Source: Hippopus hippopus | Taxonomy: Eukaryota > Mollusca > Bivalvia > Cardiida > Cardiidae | NCBI GenBank assembly: GCA_946811185.2 | Contig: OX328109.1 | Span: 39,974,129-40,038,128 of the forward strand | Direction of reading: 5' to 3' | Length of the DNA: 64,000 nucleotides | Shown here: in pieces, positions 1-8,661 of the stretch | Layout: each line of letters begins with the position of its first letter | Position numbering within the stretch: position 1 is the first letter of the stretch | The notes under the pieces: model-generated | What the model was told of the DNA's origin: nothing | What the model saw: the letters and a program-made list of their open reading frames with translations, nothing else | The model's database searches: none | Program-made: the position numbers and the translations under genes

Positions 1-128
1 GGTAAATTAATAGAGATGATCAAAGTTTTTAGGTTTCTCAGATACGTACGTGGTAAACGGGCAAATTGAAATCGTTAAGTGCATAAAACTTAGTTATACG
101 TCACAATTCACATGATACCAAATGTTTT

Positions 129-356
129 ATTCTGAATACGACGACGCTGACGATGCTGCTTCTGCTGCTGCTGTTGCGACTGCTGCTGCTGCCGTTGATG
201 ATGATGATGATGATGATGATAACGACTACGAGGAGGAGAAGAAGGGGGACGACGACGACGATGATGCTGATGATGATAATTACAAACATTAAAATCATTA
301 CTATCGACGACACTATCATCATCATCATCATCATCATCATTATTATTATTATGTAA
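129..356. repeat. Trinucleotide-rich tract (GCT/GAC/GAT)n
   Basis: Imperfect (CTG)n, (GAT)n, (GAC)n and (ATT)n runs read as poly-Gln/His/Asp/Asn in one minus-strand frame. Adjacent minus-strand sequence 369-443 could be a short coding exon (MVSSWSPQNIKKCRVDGSE) ending at a CAG|GTATTT donor with the repeat in the intron, but support is thin. Confidence 0.7.
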
Positions 357-445
357 TGTAAGAAATACCTGATCAATTATTTCATCTTCAGATCCATCTA
401 CCCTGCATTTCTTTATATTTTGCGGACTCCACGATGAAACCATAT

Positions 446-780
446 CACTGTTTTAAAAACTCTTTAATCATGTTTTTTCCAATGTCAGGATGTATTTATA
501 TGTGATCAAAAATGGGAATGGCTGCGAAAAATAAATTTTCCGAATTGATTACATGTAGAATTGCGATGGACCGCGGCTCGCAATTAGAACTTTATTATCA
601 AACAATTACCATTTACTTCATGGAACTAATTGGCAGCTGGCCACTTCGAAAACACCATCGTAAAATAATGAATAGTTAAAGCGAACTAAGGTTAAAAAAA
701 AACATAAATACTTTGGAAAACATTCTGGTAAAAAGAGAAAATGCTCGTAACGAGCAATGTCTCATGTCGACATGCTATTT
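446..780. other. No gene seen
   Basis: AT-rich unique-looking sequence. At 728-770 a short MITE-1-like half palindrome (GAGAAAATGCTCGTAACGAG) is the only structure seen. Confidence 0.6.
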
Positions 781-1012
781 TAACCCTTTACCACACAACA
801 ATATTGAGATTTGTACAAATTTAAAGCACTTGCATATGGCAATTTGAAACTCCGGCTCCAATGATGGAATTTATCTGAGAATATGGTAGAAAAATTTGTG
901 GGAAAAGGAGAAAATGCTGGTTACCAGCATTTTCTCCTTTTCCCATAAAGTTTTCAAAAGTTTTCTTAATCAAGGGTCATTTAGATTCGGAATTGTGTGG
1001 TAAAGGGTGATA
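781..1012. repeat. MITE-1 copy
   Basis: Ends TTAACCCTTTACCACAC and GTGTGGTAAAGGGT. The central palindrome around GCTGGTTACCAGC is at about 905-950. Confidence 0.8.
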
Positions 1013-1159
1013 GACTGGTGAGCTGCAAAGTTGAAAATGTCATGTTCCAGTGCAAATAGGTTAACGCTGCTATTATGTAACATTTCAAGGACCATTCGTT
1101 TTATGTATAGGCGTTTTCCCGCTGTCAGAAAAGTTGCGGGTTCAAAACCTGGGTTTTTA

Positions 1160-1325
1160 TTCACTAACCATTATTAAAAACATTCGCAGGCATACTCTTG
1201 AGAATTTTTTTTAATTTAGAAGTAGGACAACTTCTGACTGGCTTGACCAAGGTTTAGCCAATCAGAAGTTGCGTTACTTTTTAAAAAAAAATCTAGAATC
1301 AGACTATGAATGTTCTCAAGGATAG
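1160..1325. repeat. MITE-5 copy (fold-back, TTGGCTAAACC type)
   Basis: Near-palindromic: GACAACTTCTGACTGGCTTG at 1227 against CAATCAGAAGTTGCGTTAC at 1259, with outer arms CATACTCTTGAGAA / TGTTCTCAAGGATAG. The family is described at 60475. Confidence 0.7.
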
Positions 1326-1599
1326 TTAAAGAATACAGACTTTGGTCAAAACAAACTTTTTTTGTTCAAATAAAACTCGGTAAACGAAAATCTTCCATTT
1401 AATTTCTCATGAATAGTTATGTCATTGTTAAATTCATTTTGTTTCATTTTCATACAAAAAGGGGGGTTTCATACAAGTTTCGTTAGGATAGCGTCATTTC
1501 CAAGTGTATAAAAAAGCAAAACTTTTAAATACATGTCAGTCAGCGGGATTTACAATTTGATGAAATATTTTCGGCCACTCTCTAGCTTATCATGGCATC

Positions 1600-1970
1600 A
1601 TTGTTAACCAAGCCACGATGAATCGAGCACTGATGTACTGTGCCAAAATGTACCGATTTCCATGTACAGTGCCCCCAGAATGTCATGCCACGACGTACCG
1701 GGCCCTTATGTTCCAAGCCCTGATACTTCGAGCCGAGATGTACTACCGACCCCAATGTACCGAGCCCCGTATACCGAACCTCGATTAACTGAACCTCGAT
1801 GAACCGACCCCAATGTAACAATCCGCGATATACCGAACCCTAATGAACCGCGCCCCGATTTATCGAGCAAAGAATTACTGAACTCTGATAAACCGAACGC
1901 AGATGTTCGGAGTCCCGACCTATTAAGTCCCAATATGCTGCACCACAAGGTATACAGCCCCGATGAGTTG
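1600..1970 (+). repeat. Degenerate minisatellite, about 15-16-bp unit (CCCCGATGTACCGAGC)
   Basis: Dozens of imperfect units such as GTACCGAGCCCCGTATACCG. It continues after an interruption at 2380-2690, so the two blocks were one array. Confidence 0.75.
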
Positions 1971-1971
1971 A

Positions 1972-2371
1972 GTCCTGGGCCCAGTTTCACAAAAAAAAAC
2001 TTGTCTCTTACGATTTTGCTCAAGTCACCTAACAGACTCATTTTCCGACTTAAGTTGACTTTATTATTTCAGACCCATTCCACAAACATTAACAGCCTTC
2101 AGAAACATTCTCAAATTCTACATTGACACAAGGTTTCAGACTCAACTTAGCAAAATAATCGACTAAAGTCATTTTAACAGACTTAAGTCAATTATTTTGC
2201 TGTGTTTAGTGTAATATGTTGTGTCATCTTAGGATTTGAGAATGTTTCTTAAGTCTATTTATATTAGTAAAATGGGTCTAAAGTAATAAACTCAACTTAA
2301 GTCAAAAATGGGGTCCGTCAGCAGACTTGAGCAAAATAAGAGACTTAAGTTTTTTCGTGAAACCGGGCCCT
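1972..2371. repeat. MITE inserted in the minisatellite (GGGCCCAGTTTCAC ends)
   Basis: About 400 bp with terminal inverted repeats of roughly 100 bp: GGGCCCAGTTTCACAAAAAA on the left and the complement of GTGAAACCGGGCCC on the right. Inner pairs include TTGCTCAAGTC/GACTTGAGCAA and GACTTAAGTTGA/TCAACTTAAGTC. The exact target duplication is unclear because the junction CCTGGG is self-complementary. Confidence 0.7.
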
Positions 2372-2379
2372 GGTTCCGA

Positions 2380-2690
2380 TTTACTGAGCCACAAAATGCT
2401 GAGCTCCTATGTATCGAGTATCGATGTACTGAGTACCGATATAATGAGCCACATGTACAGATCTTTGACGTGCTGAGTCCCGACCTCCGATAAAACGAGC
2501 CCCGATATGCCGATCACTGTTATATTGAACTTCGATATGCCGATCCCTTATATACTTATCCCCTATGAACCGAGCCTCGATTAGCCGAGTCCCGATATAC
2601 CGTGTCTCGATATACCGAAACCACCGATATTCCGAAAGCCCCAGACATACCGAGATCCGGTGTACAGAGCCCTGATGCTTCTTCACAGTG
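2380..2690 (+). repeat. Degenerate minisatellite, second block
   Basis: Same unit as 1600-1970 (e.g. CCCGATATACCGTGTCTCGA). It ends near 2685 in unique AT-rich sequence that runs up to the MITE hit by the Polinton (about 2880). Confidence 0.7.
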
Positions 2691-2897
2691 TTTTTAGATA
2701 AAATAATGTATTAAAGTATAAATGCATGTATCAATACGTTTGTTTATTTTACATATCATACATCTACAAACAGAAAACTAAACGTCTCGACCAATCAAAA
2801 AGCTAGTCTTGGAATTTATATCGAAAAAATAATGTTGATTGGTTGTTAAATATGAGCCCGATATATACATTAAGTCGTACTCTGTGAAAAGGGGTTT

Positions 2898-2903
2898 GAT
2901 GCA
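2898..2903. repeat. Left target-site duplication GATGCA
   Basis: GATGCA immediately precedes the left terminus (AGTAGTG) and is identical to the six bases following the right terminus. It derives from the TTAATGCATCTGC-like motif of the host MITE that was hit. Confidence 0.95.
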
Positions 2904-3132
2904 AGTAGTGTATAAAACCTAGGTCCTAGGCCAAATCCTGTCGCAACCCCCCAAAAAAGTTTTTGGCCCAGAAATTTTTAGACCTTTAAAAAGGTCTAAA
3001 ACCAACAAGCCTTATTATTTTTAACCATAAAAAGGTCTAAAACCCAAAAGAATATAAATGGTTGGAAAGCCCCATTTGTATTCTAAAGTATTAACTAACC
3101 ATGTCTTCTATAGTTTTGTAGTGATACCGGGC
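2904..3132 (+). repeat. Polinton left terminal inverted repeat (229 bp)
   Basis: Reverse complement of 18329-18557 with one mismatch seen (G at 3034 against the complement of T18427) and no indel; identity ends at GATACCGGGC. It contains a perfect 12-bp hairpin with a 2-nt loop at 2976-3001 and a direct repeat of AAAGGTCTAAAAC. Confidence 0.95.
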
Positions 3133-3181
3133 TAGAAAAAAATTGAATTTCTCATAAATACTTTTTGCCTAATATGTAGCT

Positions 3182-3520
3182 ATGGAGAGAAAAAAGTATT
3201 TTGCGGAAGAATTTCGTTTACTTCCTGTAGACTTTTTTATCGAATTAATCAGTGAAAAAGAACCTAAGGAGTACAATGATTTTATAGAAGAAGTATTAAA
3301 AGAGTTGGTATTTAAATACCTCAAACAGTTACCAGATAAGGAATTAATATCATTAGCTATAAAATATGATGATTATGATTTTGATAGAACTTTTACCGAA
3401 GAATGTTTACATGCTAGTCTAACGAGAAACAGAGAAATTCTTACTGAATTCACAGGTATCGACATATGGGTGCCTTTAATCGCTAATTTTGTTAGGTATA
3501 TAGATATAGACTTAATATAA
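3182..3520 (+). CDS. Unrecognised Polinton ORF, 112 aa
   Basis: I do not recognise this protein. It is charged and probably helical, with no signal peptide, membrane segment or cysteine motif. It starts 49 bp inside the left TIR boundary. Its start lacks the TATAAAA-ATG leader seen at most other genes of the element, so it may be expressed differently. A perfect 13-bp hairpin begins 7 bp after its stop, which supports it being a real transcription unit. It is likely an accessory gene; Polinton edges often carry lineage-specific ORFs. Confidence 0.55.
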   Translation: MERKKYFAEEFRLLPVDFFIELISEKEPKEYNDFIEEVLKELVFKYLKQLPDKELISLAIKYDDYDFDRTFTEECLHASLTRNREILTEFTGIDIWVPLIANFVRYIDIDLI

Positions 3521-3527
3521 ATTCTTG

Positions 3528-3556
3528 ATAATTTTATAAGACGCTTATAAAATTAT
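3528..3556. terminator. 3'-end hairpin, 13-bp stem / 3-nt loop
   Basis: ATAATTTTATAAG, loop ACG, CTTATAAAATTAT: a perfect inverted repeat starting 7 bp after the stop at 3520. It has the same architecture as the hairpins at 4493, 9496 and 12197. A role in transcript 3'-end formation is inferred. Confidence 0.6.
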
Positions 3557-3652
3557 TGTAAAATGAAAGACATGCGTAAGCACATTTATAGTAAAACATA
3601 TAAATCTAAATGTGTAGGTAATATATTGTTTGGACGACTTAAAGTTCTTTTA

Positions 3653-3657
<5 letters not shown>

Positions 3658-3699
<42 letters not shown>
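3658..3699 (+). repeat. Poly(T) tract, 42 nt
   Basis: Uninterrupted T run between the first two plus-strand ORFs of the Polinton. It creates a spurious lysine-rich ORF on the minus strand. Its true length is uncertain in any assembly. Confidence 0.9.
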
Positions 3700-3702
<3 letters not shown>

Positions 3703-3762
3703 CTTAAAGAGATTAAAAGAATTTGAAGTAAAATAATTTAAGAAATAATAATCATTGTAAAA

Positions 3763-4488
3763 ATGACAAGAAAATATATTAAAGCTGGAGAACTTTGTAA
3801 AAAAGATCTCTCTATAAATTACGCGAAGAAATACAAAAGCAAAGACTATAATTTTGTTAAAATACCAATAGAGTATAGATATACTAATGATAACCAAGGT
3901 CCATTATTTATTCGTACCCCAGTTTTGTTTTCATATAGTGTTTGTACAGGCTTTGGAAATGATACAAAAGTAAAAGATCTAAAAGATTGTTCCTTGTCTC
4001 TAATCTGTTATAACAACCAAAAGCCTATGAAAAAGGAAAGAGCATTTAAAGAAGATCTGGAGAAACTAACAGTGTTTTTTCGAGAACATGGAAATGACAA
4101 AGAACTCAGAGAAGATAAGATTAGAAATTTAAATACGATACATATTTTAAAATACGAGGAGGATGGATCAGCTATGATATATCCAAAGCTTTTTCAAAAC
4201 AAAGTAGAAAAAACTCGCTTTTTCGATAAAAACGACAAAGAGGTAAATCCTCTTTTATATAAAAAAACTGCTTGTAAGTTGTTTTGTTATTTGAAAGTAG
4301 AAGGAATATTTGAAAATAAAAATGTTGAAACGATCCAGATTAAAGTTGTATCAGTAAAAATATTAGAGACGAATGTAGAAATACAAAGAAAGGAAATTTC
4401 TCCGAGTGTAGAAAATGAAATCCCAAGTTCTGATGAAGATGAAGCTGAAACTAATGAAGATGAAGCTGAAGCTAAAGAAGAGGAATAA
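3763..4488 (+). CDS. Polinton protein with acidic tail, possible ssDNA-binding protein
   Basis: An intact 241-aa ORF whose start follows ATTGTAAAAATG. The first about 205 residues alternate basic and beta-type hydrophobic segments (for example FIRTPVLFSYSVCTGFG and CKLFCYLKVEGIF). The last about 25 residues are almost all Asp/Glu/Ser/Ala. A compact beta-rich body with a disordered acidic C-terminus is typical of phage and viral replication ssDNA-binding proteins, and such a protein would fit a protein-primed replicon; this is inference, with no diagnostic motif seen. It converges with the fibre gene across a 35-bp gap occupied by a perfect hairpin. Confidence 0.5.
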   Translation: MTRKYIKAGELCKKDLSINYAKKYKSKDYNFVKIPIEYRYTNDNQGPLFIRTPVLFSYSVCTGFGNDTKVKDLKDCSLSLICYNNQKPMKKERAFKEDLEKLTVFFREHGNDKELREDKIRNLNTIHILKYEEDGSAMIYPKLFQNKVEKTRFFDKNDKEVNPLLYKKTACKLFCYLKVEGIFENKNVETIQIKVVSVKILETNVEIQRKEISPSVENEIPSSDEDEAETNEDEAEAKEEE

Positions 4489-4492
4489 ATTT

Positions 4493-4523
4493 AAATATTT
4501 AACTTCGTTGAAGTTAAATATTT
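4493..4523. terminator. Bidirectional 3'-end hairpin, 14-bp stem / 3-nt loop
   Basis: AAATATTTAACTTC, loop GTT, GAAGTTAAATATTT. It begins 5 bp after the plus-strand stop (4488) and ends exactly where the minus-strand fibre stop codon begins (4524). It can act for both converging transcripts because it is symmetric. Confidence 0.65.
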
Positions 4524-5894
4524 CTACAAGTCTAACTCTATTAAAATAGATATGTAAGAGTGTATTACATCACGGTTACTTGATCTCGAGATAAAGTTTA
4601 TAACGTCACATTGCTTTAACTCTAACGCTCTTGGAAAAATCGTACAACTACGATTTTCACCCTTTCTTTCAATTATAGAGTAATCAACCTGCTCTAATCC
4701 GTTTACTGTAATATTAATTTTTACCTTTTCCGGAAAATCAGGGCCATTTTCAACAATTGTTAAGCCACCTCTTATAATTCTACCTGGTGAAAGCATACAG
4801 TAACCACCAAGAGCATGTTTTTCGCCTGAATTTCCATTGCCGAATGAGAACTCATAATTACCGTCTTCAATTCTTCCATTTTCTTCAGCCTCCACACATA
4901 TAATAGGTTTTGGTTTATATGCTCTAAAGAAATCTTCCATATATTCTCTATTTACAGCGTCTTTTGAATATTTGGGAGTTGCAAGATTATGTATTCTGAA
5001 ATTATTTATATCAATATTTTGGTTTACTGATAGTTCTTCATTTATTTTCATTTTAAAAAATTTATAAACAGCACCTTGGCCACTTCTAATATTTTTAACA
5101 ATATCATCTACATAGAACTTATTTGCAACATGAGTATTTTCCAAAGGTTCACCAACATTAATAATTTTATTTCCGTTCATATTAATATTAGCCGTTATTT
5201 GTAATTCATTCTCCTGGCTTATTTTAATTTTAAGTTTATTAGCAATGAAATCTTTACTTTCTCTTAAACTTTCATCAACATAATGTTTTGTTGCAGCATG
5301 TTCGGCTAAATAAGGTTCATGAAGATGTAAATAATTACTTTGTAATTGAAAGATTGGAATTTCAAGAACATAAACACCAGGGGGATTAGGTAGTTGTATA
5401 GCTCGATCTGATGAAGCTAACATATTATCCAAAGTTCTATAATAATTTGGAAATAAATTTGATTTAGGTGGTTCTTTTAATGAATATTGAAATATATCAT
5501 AATCACTCCAATTTTTTAAAGGTAATTTTTTAACTTTTTTATCAACATTAGTTATTTCTTTATCAACATATACCTTTGTTTCAGCTTCTTGTAAATCTTC
5601 AGGATCTTTAAGATTTCTTATTTTATGAAACCCAATATTTAAATAACCATTAACATGATATCCACCATTCTCGAGAAACAAACCAGAGTTCTCATCAACA
5701 TAATGTTTTGTAGCAACGTCATGTGAATTTACCGGATCACTAATCCTCGTTAATGTATTACCATTCATATTTATTGAACCTGTAACGGTGGTTGTTCCAT
5801 CTTTACGTAAAAAATTATTATTTACATAAGCGAGTGACACACCATCACCCTTAGTTTTTTCATCCCCCATTCCTCCGAATTTATCAACAGGCAT
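4524..5894 (-). CDS. Fibre/spike protein with phage-type shaft repeats
   Basis: Intact, 456 aa. At least five shaft repeats follow the pattern (I/L)xMNGNxIxxxxxPxxxxxAxxKxYVD, at about residues 41-68, 83-112, 188-209, 236-264 and 293-321 (e.g. INMNGNTLTRISDPV, ATKHYVDE). This resembles the trimeric tail-fibre repeat of tailed phages. The final about 120 residues are glycine/beta-rich (GGYCMLSPGRIIRGGLTIVE) and probably form a globular, C1q-like receptor-binding head (inference). The expected role is a trimeric vertex fibre for attachment. The start is preceded by TATTAAAAAAATG on the minus strand. It lies first in a block with protease, integrase and PLA2 on the same strand. Confidence 0.75.
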   Translation of the reverse strand: MPVDKFGGMGDEKTKGDGVSLAYVNNNFLRKDGTTTVTGSINMNGNTLTRISDPVNSHDVATKHYVDENSGLFLENGGYHVNGYLNIGFHKIRNLKDPEDLQEAETKVYVDKEITNVDKKVKKLPLKNWSDYDIFQYSLKEPPKSNLFPNYYRTLDNMLASSDRAIQLPNPPGVYVLEIPIFQLQSNYLHLHEPYLAEHAATKHYVDESLRESKDFIANKLKIKISQENELQITANINMNGNKIINVGEPLENTHVANKFYVDDIVKNIRSGQGAVYKFFKMKINEELSVNQNIDINNFRIHNLATPKYSKDAVNREYMEDFFRAYKPKPIICVEAEENGRIEDGNYEFSFGNGNSGEKHALGGYCMLSPGRIIRGGLTIVENGPDFPEKVKINITVNGLEQVDYSIIERKGENRSCTIFPRALELKQCDVINFISRSSNRDVIHSYISILIELDL

Positions 5895-5904
5895 TTTTTT
5901 AATA

Positions 5905-6321
5905 CTAAAATAATTTATTTATCACATGTTGAAATTTATTACCCGAGCTCAACTCTTTAAGAATGTATAAACATAAATGACCACAAAATACTTGTCCAGC
6001 TTGTTGTAATTGATCAGTATTATAATGTATTGGGCTTTTCAGATACTCTCGAATTTCAATAGGTGGTTGTATACCATAACTATCGAAGTAAATTTTATTT
6101 CTACCGTTTTTATACCAAGCAACCCAATGTGTACCAGACCCGCTCGTATCATCAAGGTTTAGTATACCGCACCCCTTTTTTCTACACTTTCTCGGTAGAG
6201 TGTTTCGTAGAAATACGCCCCTAAAAGAAGGAATTTTTAATCTTTTTACCGCATTTTCTAATTCGAAATTGTTTAACGGTTTATTTAGTAAAATTACGTT
6301 TGTAATCGTAATATCTGTCAT
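5905..6321 (-). CDS. PRO: Adenain-type cysteine protease (maturation protease)
   Basis: Intact, 138 aa, the usual size for Polinton PRO (peptidase family C5-like). The catalytic signature is readable: His65 in GTHWVAWY, Asp80 in IYFDSYG, a Gln-rich segment at 105-110 for the oxyanion hole, and Cys113 in VFCGHLCLY. In adenoviruses and Polintons this enzyme cleaves capsid precursors at Gly-Gly-type sites; a candidate substrate is the pVI-like protein at 13819-14217, which has a GGAG site near its N-terminus. The start follows AATATAAAATG (minus strand). It is 10 bp upstream-adjacent to the fibre gene on the same strand. Confidence 0.9.
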   Translation of the reverse strand: MTDITITNVILLNKPLNNFELENAVKRLKIPSFRGVFLRNTLPRKCRKKGCGILNLDDTSGSGTHWVAWYKNGRNKIYFDSYGIQPPIEIREYLKSPIHYNTDQLQQAGQVFCGHLCLYILKELSSGNKFQHVINKLF

Positions 6322-6333
6322 TTTATATTGTAC

Positions 6334-7243
6334 TTAAATATTTACAATATCTTTATTATCAACCCACGAATTAAACTCATCAGGATAACCTTTCCACTTT
6401 ACTAGAGATTTCTTTTTTCCTTTTTTAATAACCTTTTCTATCCTATACAACTCCTGACTAGTTTTTTGTAGCTCTGGTTCGTAAAAGCTACCCTTTATTT
6501 CTTCTCCATTAAAATCCTCAATTTTATATGTTACGGGCGATGTATGTTTTACCTCAGAAACTGTAAAAACCTCTTCAGTCCATCTGGTGGTATAACCTTT
6601 CTCAAAGGTCTTTTTCTTTTTAGTTATCCTTACTTTGTCTCCAACAGAAAACTTTGGCTTTATATCTTCTTTTATTTCGAGATGATCGGGGTAAAGATTT
6701 CTCCAAACTTTGGTTTCATTTTCTTTTTTACTTGCATTTACCGGAGTCATCTTAATAGAAGAATGTCTCGTGTTATTATATTCTTTAACGAGATCCAGTA
6801 ACACATCAATGTAAACGTTTGTGGAATGAGCAGAAAAATACTTCCACATTTTTTCTTTCATTGTTCTATTCCATCTTTCAACCACGCTAGACTTTTCTTC
6901 ATTTTCGGTAGAATTACAGTTCAACCAAGTCTTTAACATCTTTGTTATAAAACTCTTTACCCTTATCCACCCACATTTTTTCAGGTTTTCTCACCTTAAA
7001 AATACTCTTTAATGCTATAGCAACAGATTTTCCCGTTTTATCTTTTAATGGTATCAACCACCCGTATTTCGAAAAGATGTCAATGACAGCGAGAAGATAT
7101 TTTACACCACGATTAAACTTAGAAAAGGCTTGCATGTCTACTAAATCTGCCGCCCATATCTCATCAATACCGTTTACTCTAACTCTCCTTTTATTAAATT
7201 TCCTTTTTACGGGTTTATGTAATTCTTCCGCTAAATTTATCAT
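6334..7243 (-). pseudogene. INT: Retroviral-type DDE integrase with C-terminal chromodomain, frameshifted
   Basis: Two overlapping frames (7243-6914 and 6939-6334) form one Polinton c-integrase. The first has IWAADLVDM (Asp33), the LAVIDIFSKYGW core strand and MWVDKGKEF (Asp93). The second has the third acidic residue Glu21 in SSVVERWNRT, then NNTRHSSIKMTP, an SH3-like region (FSVGDKVRI), and a chromodomain at about 164-201 (YRIEKV, LVKWKGYP, SWVDNKDI). The break falls between catalytic residues two and three, at about 6914-6939. The N-terminus is short and lacks an obvious zinc-binding HHCC region. It would catalyse 6-bp staggered insertion; the chromodomain suggests chromatin-guided targeting. 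Confidence 0.9.
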
Positions 7244-7289
7244 GTTTATTTATTTTATTTTTTTTTTTTTTTAACTCCCATTCCAAATC

Positions 7290-7565
7290 TCATTTTTGTT
7301 CCAATAATCCTACTAACGATAGACTTATCCATTTTTTCCCTAACCGTTGGGTTGTAAATACCTTTAAACTCTTTAACATATTTTTATCACATACCTCATT
7401 TCTAACTTTAGTAGAAGGATTTTTTAAATAACAAACATCATGATGATAAGCGGCTTTATCAACACGGTTTATTGGTTTGCTCCATTCTTTTGGCGTTAAA
7501 TCTGGGTTGAGTCTTTTTTTTAAATTTGTGCCAGGCCCCGTAAAATTATGACCAGGTATATGCAT
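7290..7565 (-). pseudogene. Parvovirus/adintovirus-type phospholipase A2 domain
   Basis: A 91-aa frame with the two sPLA2 signatures: calcium loop FTGPGTNL (residues 8-15) and catalytic dyad YHHDVCY (His42-Asp43). Virion-associated PLA2 of this kind is known from parvovirus VP1 and from adintovirus-like Polintons, where it is thought to help breach endosomal membranes. The frame overlaps the end of the upstream zinc-ribbon frame (7520-7756). Its N-terminal residues MHIPGH look like the continuation of a longer protein, so the two are probably one gene split by a frameshift near 7565-7590. The catalytic region itself is intact. Confidence 0.8.
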
Positions 7566-7756
7566 TTCAAGTGGTAAATATTTATAACCTTATTTAACAT
7601 TGATCCACCTTTTTTTACATCTGATGCCTTAACAAACTGATTTTTAGTTATTCCACACACCACACATAATCCACGTTTTATATTTCTTTTATTTTTAGTT
7701 ACCACGTATTCTACATTAGTTGTATCAGTAACTTTTTTACATTTTACGCAATACAT
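7520..7756 (-). pseudogene. Zinc-ribbon N-terminal part of the PLA2 gene (DUF5679-like)
   Basis: The frame begins MYCVKCKKVTDT and has a second pair GLCVVCGIT: two CxxC knuckles about 28 residues apart, matching the small DUF5679-type zinc ribbon found in NCLDV and Polinton-like proteins. It is followed by KKGGSMLNKVIN, a Gly-Gly site of the kind cut by adenain-type proteases (inference). After about residue 60 the frame turns hydrophobic and loses sense, while the PLA2 domain continues in another frame. The start abuts TATATAAAAATG in the bidirectional promoter. Confidence 0.7.
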
Positions 7757-7787
7757 TTTTATATAATAAATAAAAACTTATATAAAA
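7757..7787. promoter_or_regulatory. 31-bp bidirectional promoter with TATAAAA abutting both starts
   Basis: Between the divergent zinc-ribbon/PLA2 (minus) and ATPase (plus) genes lie only 31 AT-only-like bases. Read outward in each direction the sequence is (T/A)TATATAAAA directly joined to ATG. This leaves essentially no 5' leader of normal length and suggests a late-type viral promoter with very short or A-rich leaders. Confidence 0.6.
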
Positions 7788-8564
7788 ATGGAAATTGAAG
7801 ATTTATCTTGGAATGAAGTAGTATCAAAGAGATTTAATCATCCTCTTTTACCAAAAAGTATTAGGGGGTTAATCATAGGTAAATCAGGATGTGGTAAGAC
7901 CACTCTTTTACTTAACCTACTGCTCAGACCTGATTGGCTTGACTATAACGAGTTGCGTGTTTTCGGAAAAAGTTTTTTTCAACCTGAATATCGCATAATT
8001 AAAAAAGCTTTTGAAGAAGGTGTACCAAAAGAAGGTATTTTAAACTTTTTTAACAATCGAGATGAAATACAAAAAAAGAATGTTTCTCCAACAGCTTTAG
8101 TTGAAGAATGGGCTAAAACGATTAAAAATAAATCGGATATAAAGTGTAGTTTTTATGAAACTGCTGAAGATGTGCCTGATCCTCGGGATTTAAGTTCAGA
8201 AAATAAAAATTTAATGATATTTGATGATTTACTTTTAGAAAGGCAAAATAAATGTGAATGTTATTACATTCGAGGAAGACATAGTAATGTTGACTGCTTT
8301 TACCTCTCACAAAATTATTTTAGGTTGCCGAGGCAAACTATTAGAGAAAACGCAAATTTTATCTGTCTTTTCCGTCAAGATGGTAAAAACATTAATCATG
8401 TTTAAAACGATCATGTAGGTGATGATATGTCAAAGGATGAGTTTAGGAAATTTTGTAAAAAGACGTGGGAAAGACCACACGGTTTTGTTGTTATCGATCT
8501 AACTAGTAAAAAGGATGAGGGAAAATATAGAGATGGCTTTGACAAGTTTTATATTGCCAAATAA
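7788..8564 (+). pseudogene. ATPase: FtsK/HerA-type packaging ATPase (A32-like), one nonsense codon
   Basis: The frame is continuous for 258 codons except for an in-frame TAA at 8403-8405. Walker A is GKSGCGKTT (residues 31-39), and Walker B is LMIFDD (142-147) with the following acidic residues. A sensor-type SQNYFRLPRQTIREN segment comes next, then after the stop NDHVGDDMSKDEF and a C-terminal GFVVIDLT strand that are recognisably still family sequence. Polinton ATPases pump the genome into the capsid. The nonsense codon would remove the last about 50 residues. The start directly follows TATATAAAA of the bidirectional promoter. Confidence 0.9.
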
Positions 8565-8661
8565 TATTTATTGAACTTTAACAAATTTTTTTACATTAAA
8601 CCTACGATCATGGAACATACGCTATATAAACTTAGAAAAATATTGCTCTGAAAATTAATTA

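Noticed and set aside
108..443. Minus-strand ORF with Asn/Asp/His/Gln runs as a complete protein
   Set aside because: Mostly microsatellite; only the first about 25 codons look complex, and a donor-like CAG|GTATTT precedes the repeat. Kept only as a remark.
3586..3897. Minus-strand ORF of 103 aa
   Set aside because: Contains a poly-Lys run from the T42 tract and overlaps the better plus-strand ORF at 3763.
6914..6939. Integrase break as a programmed frameshift
   Set aside because: No slippery heptamer with a downstream structure was recognised, and similar breaks occur in many other genes of this copy.
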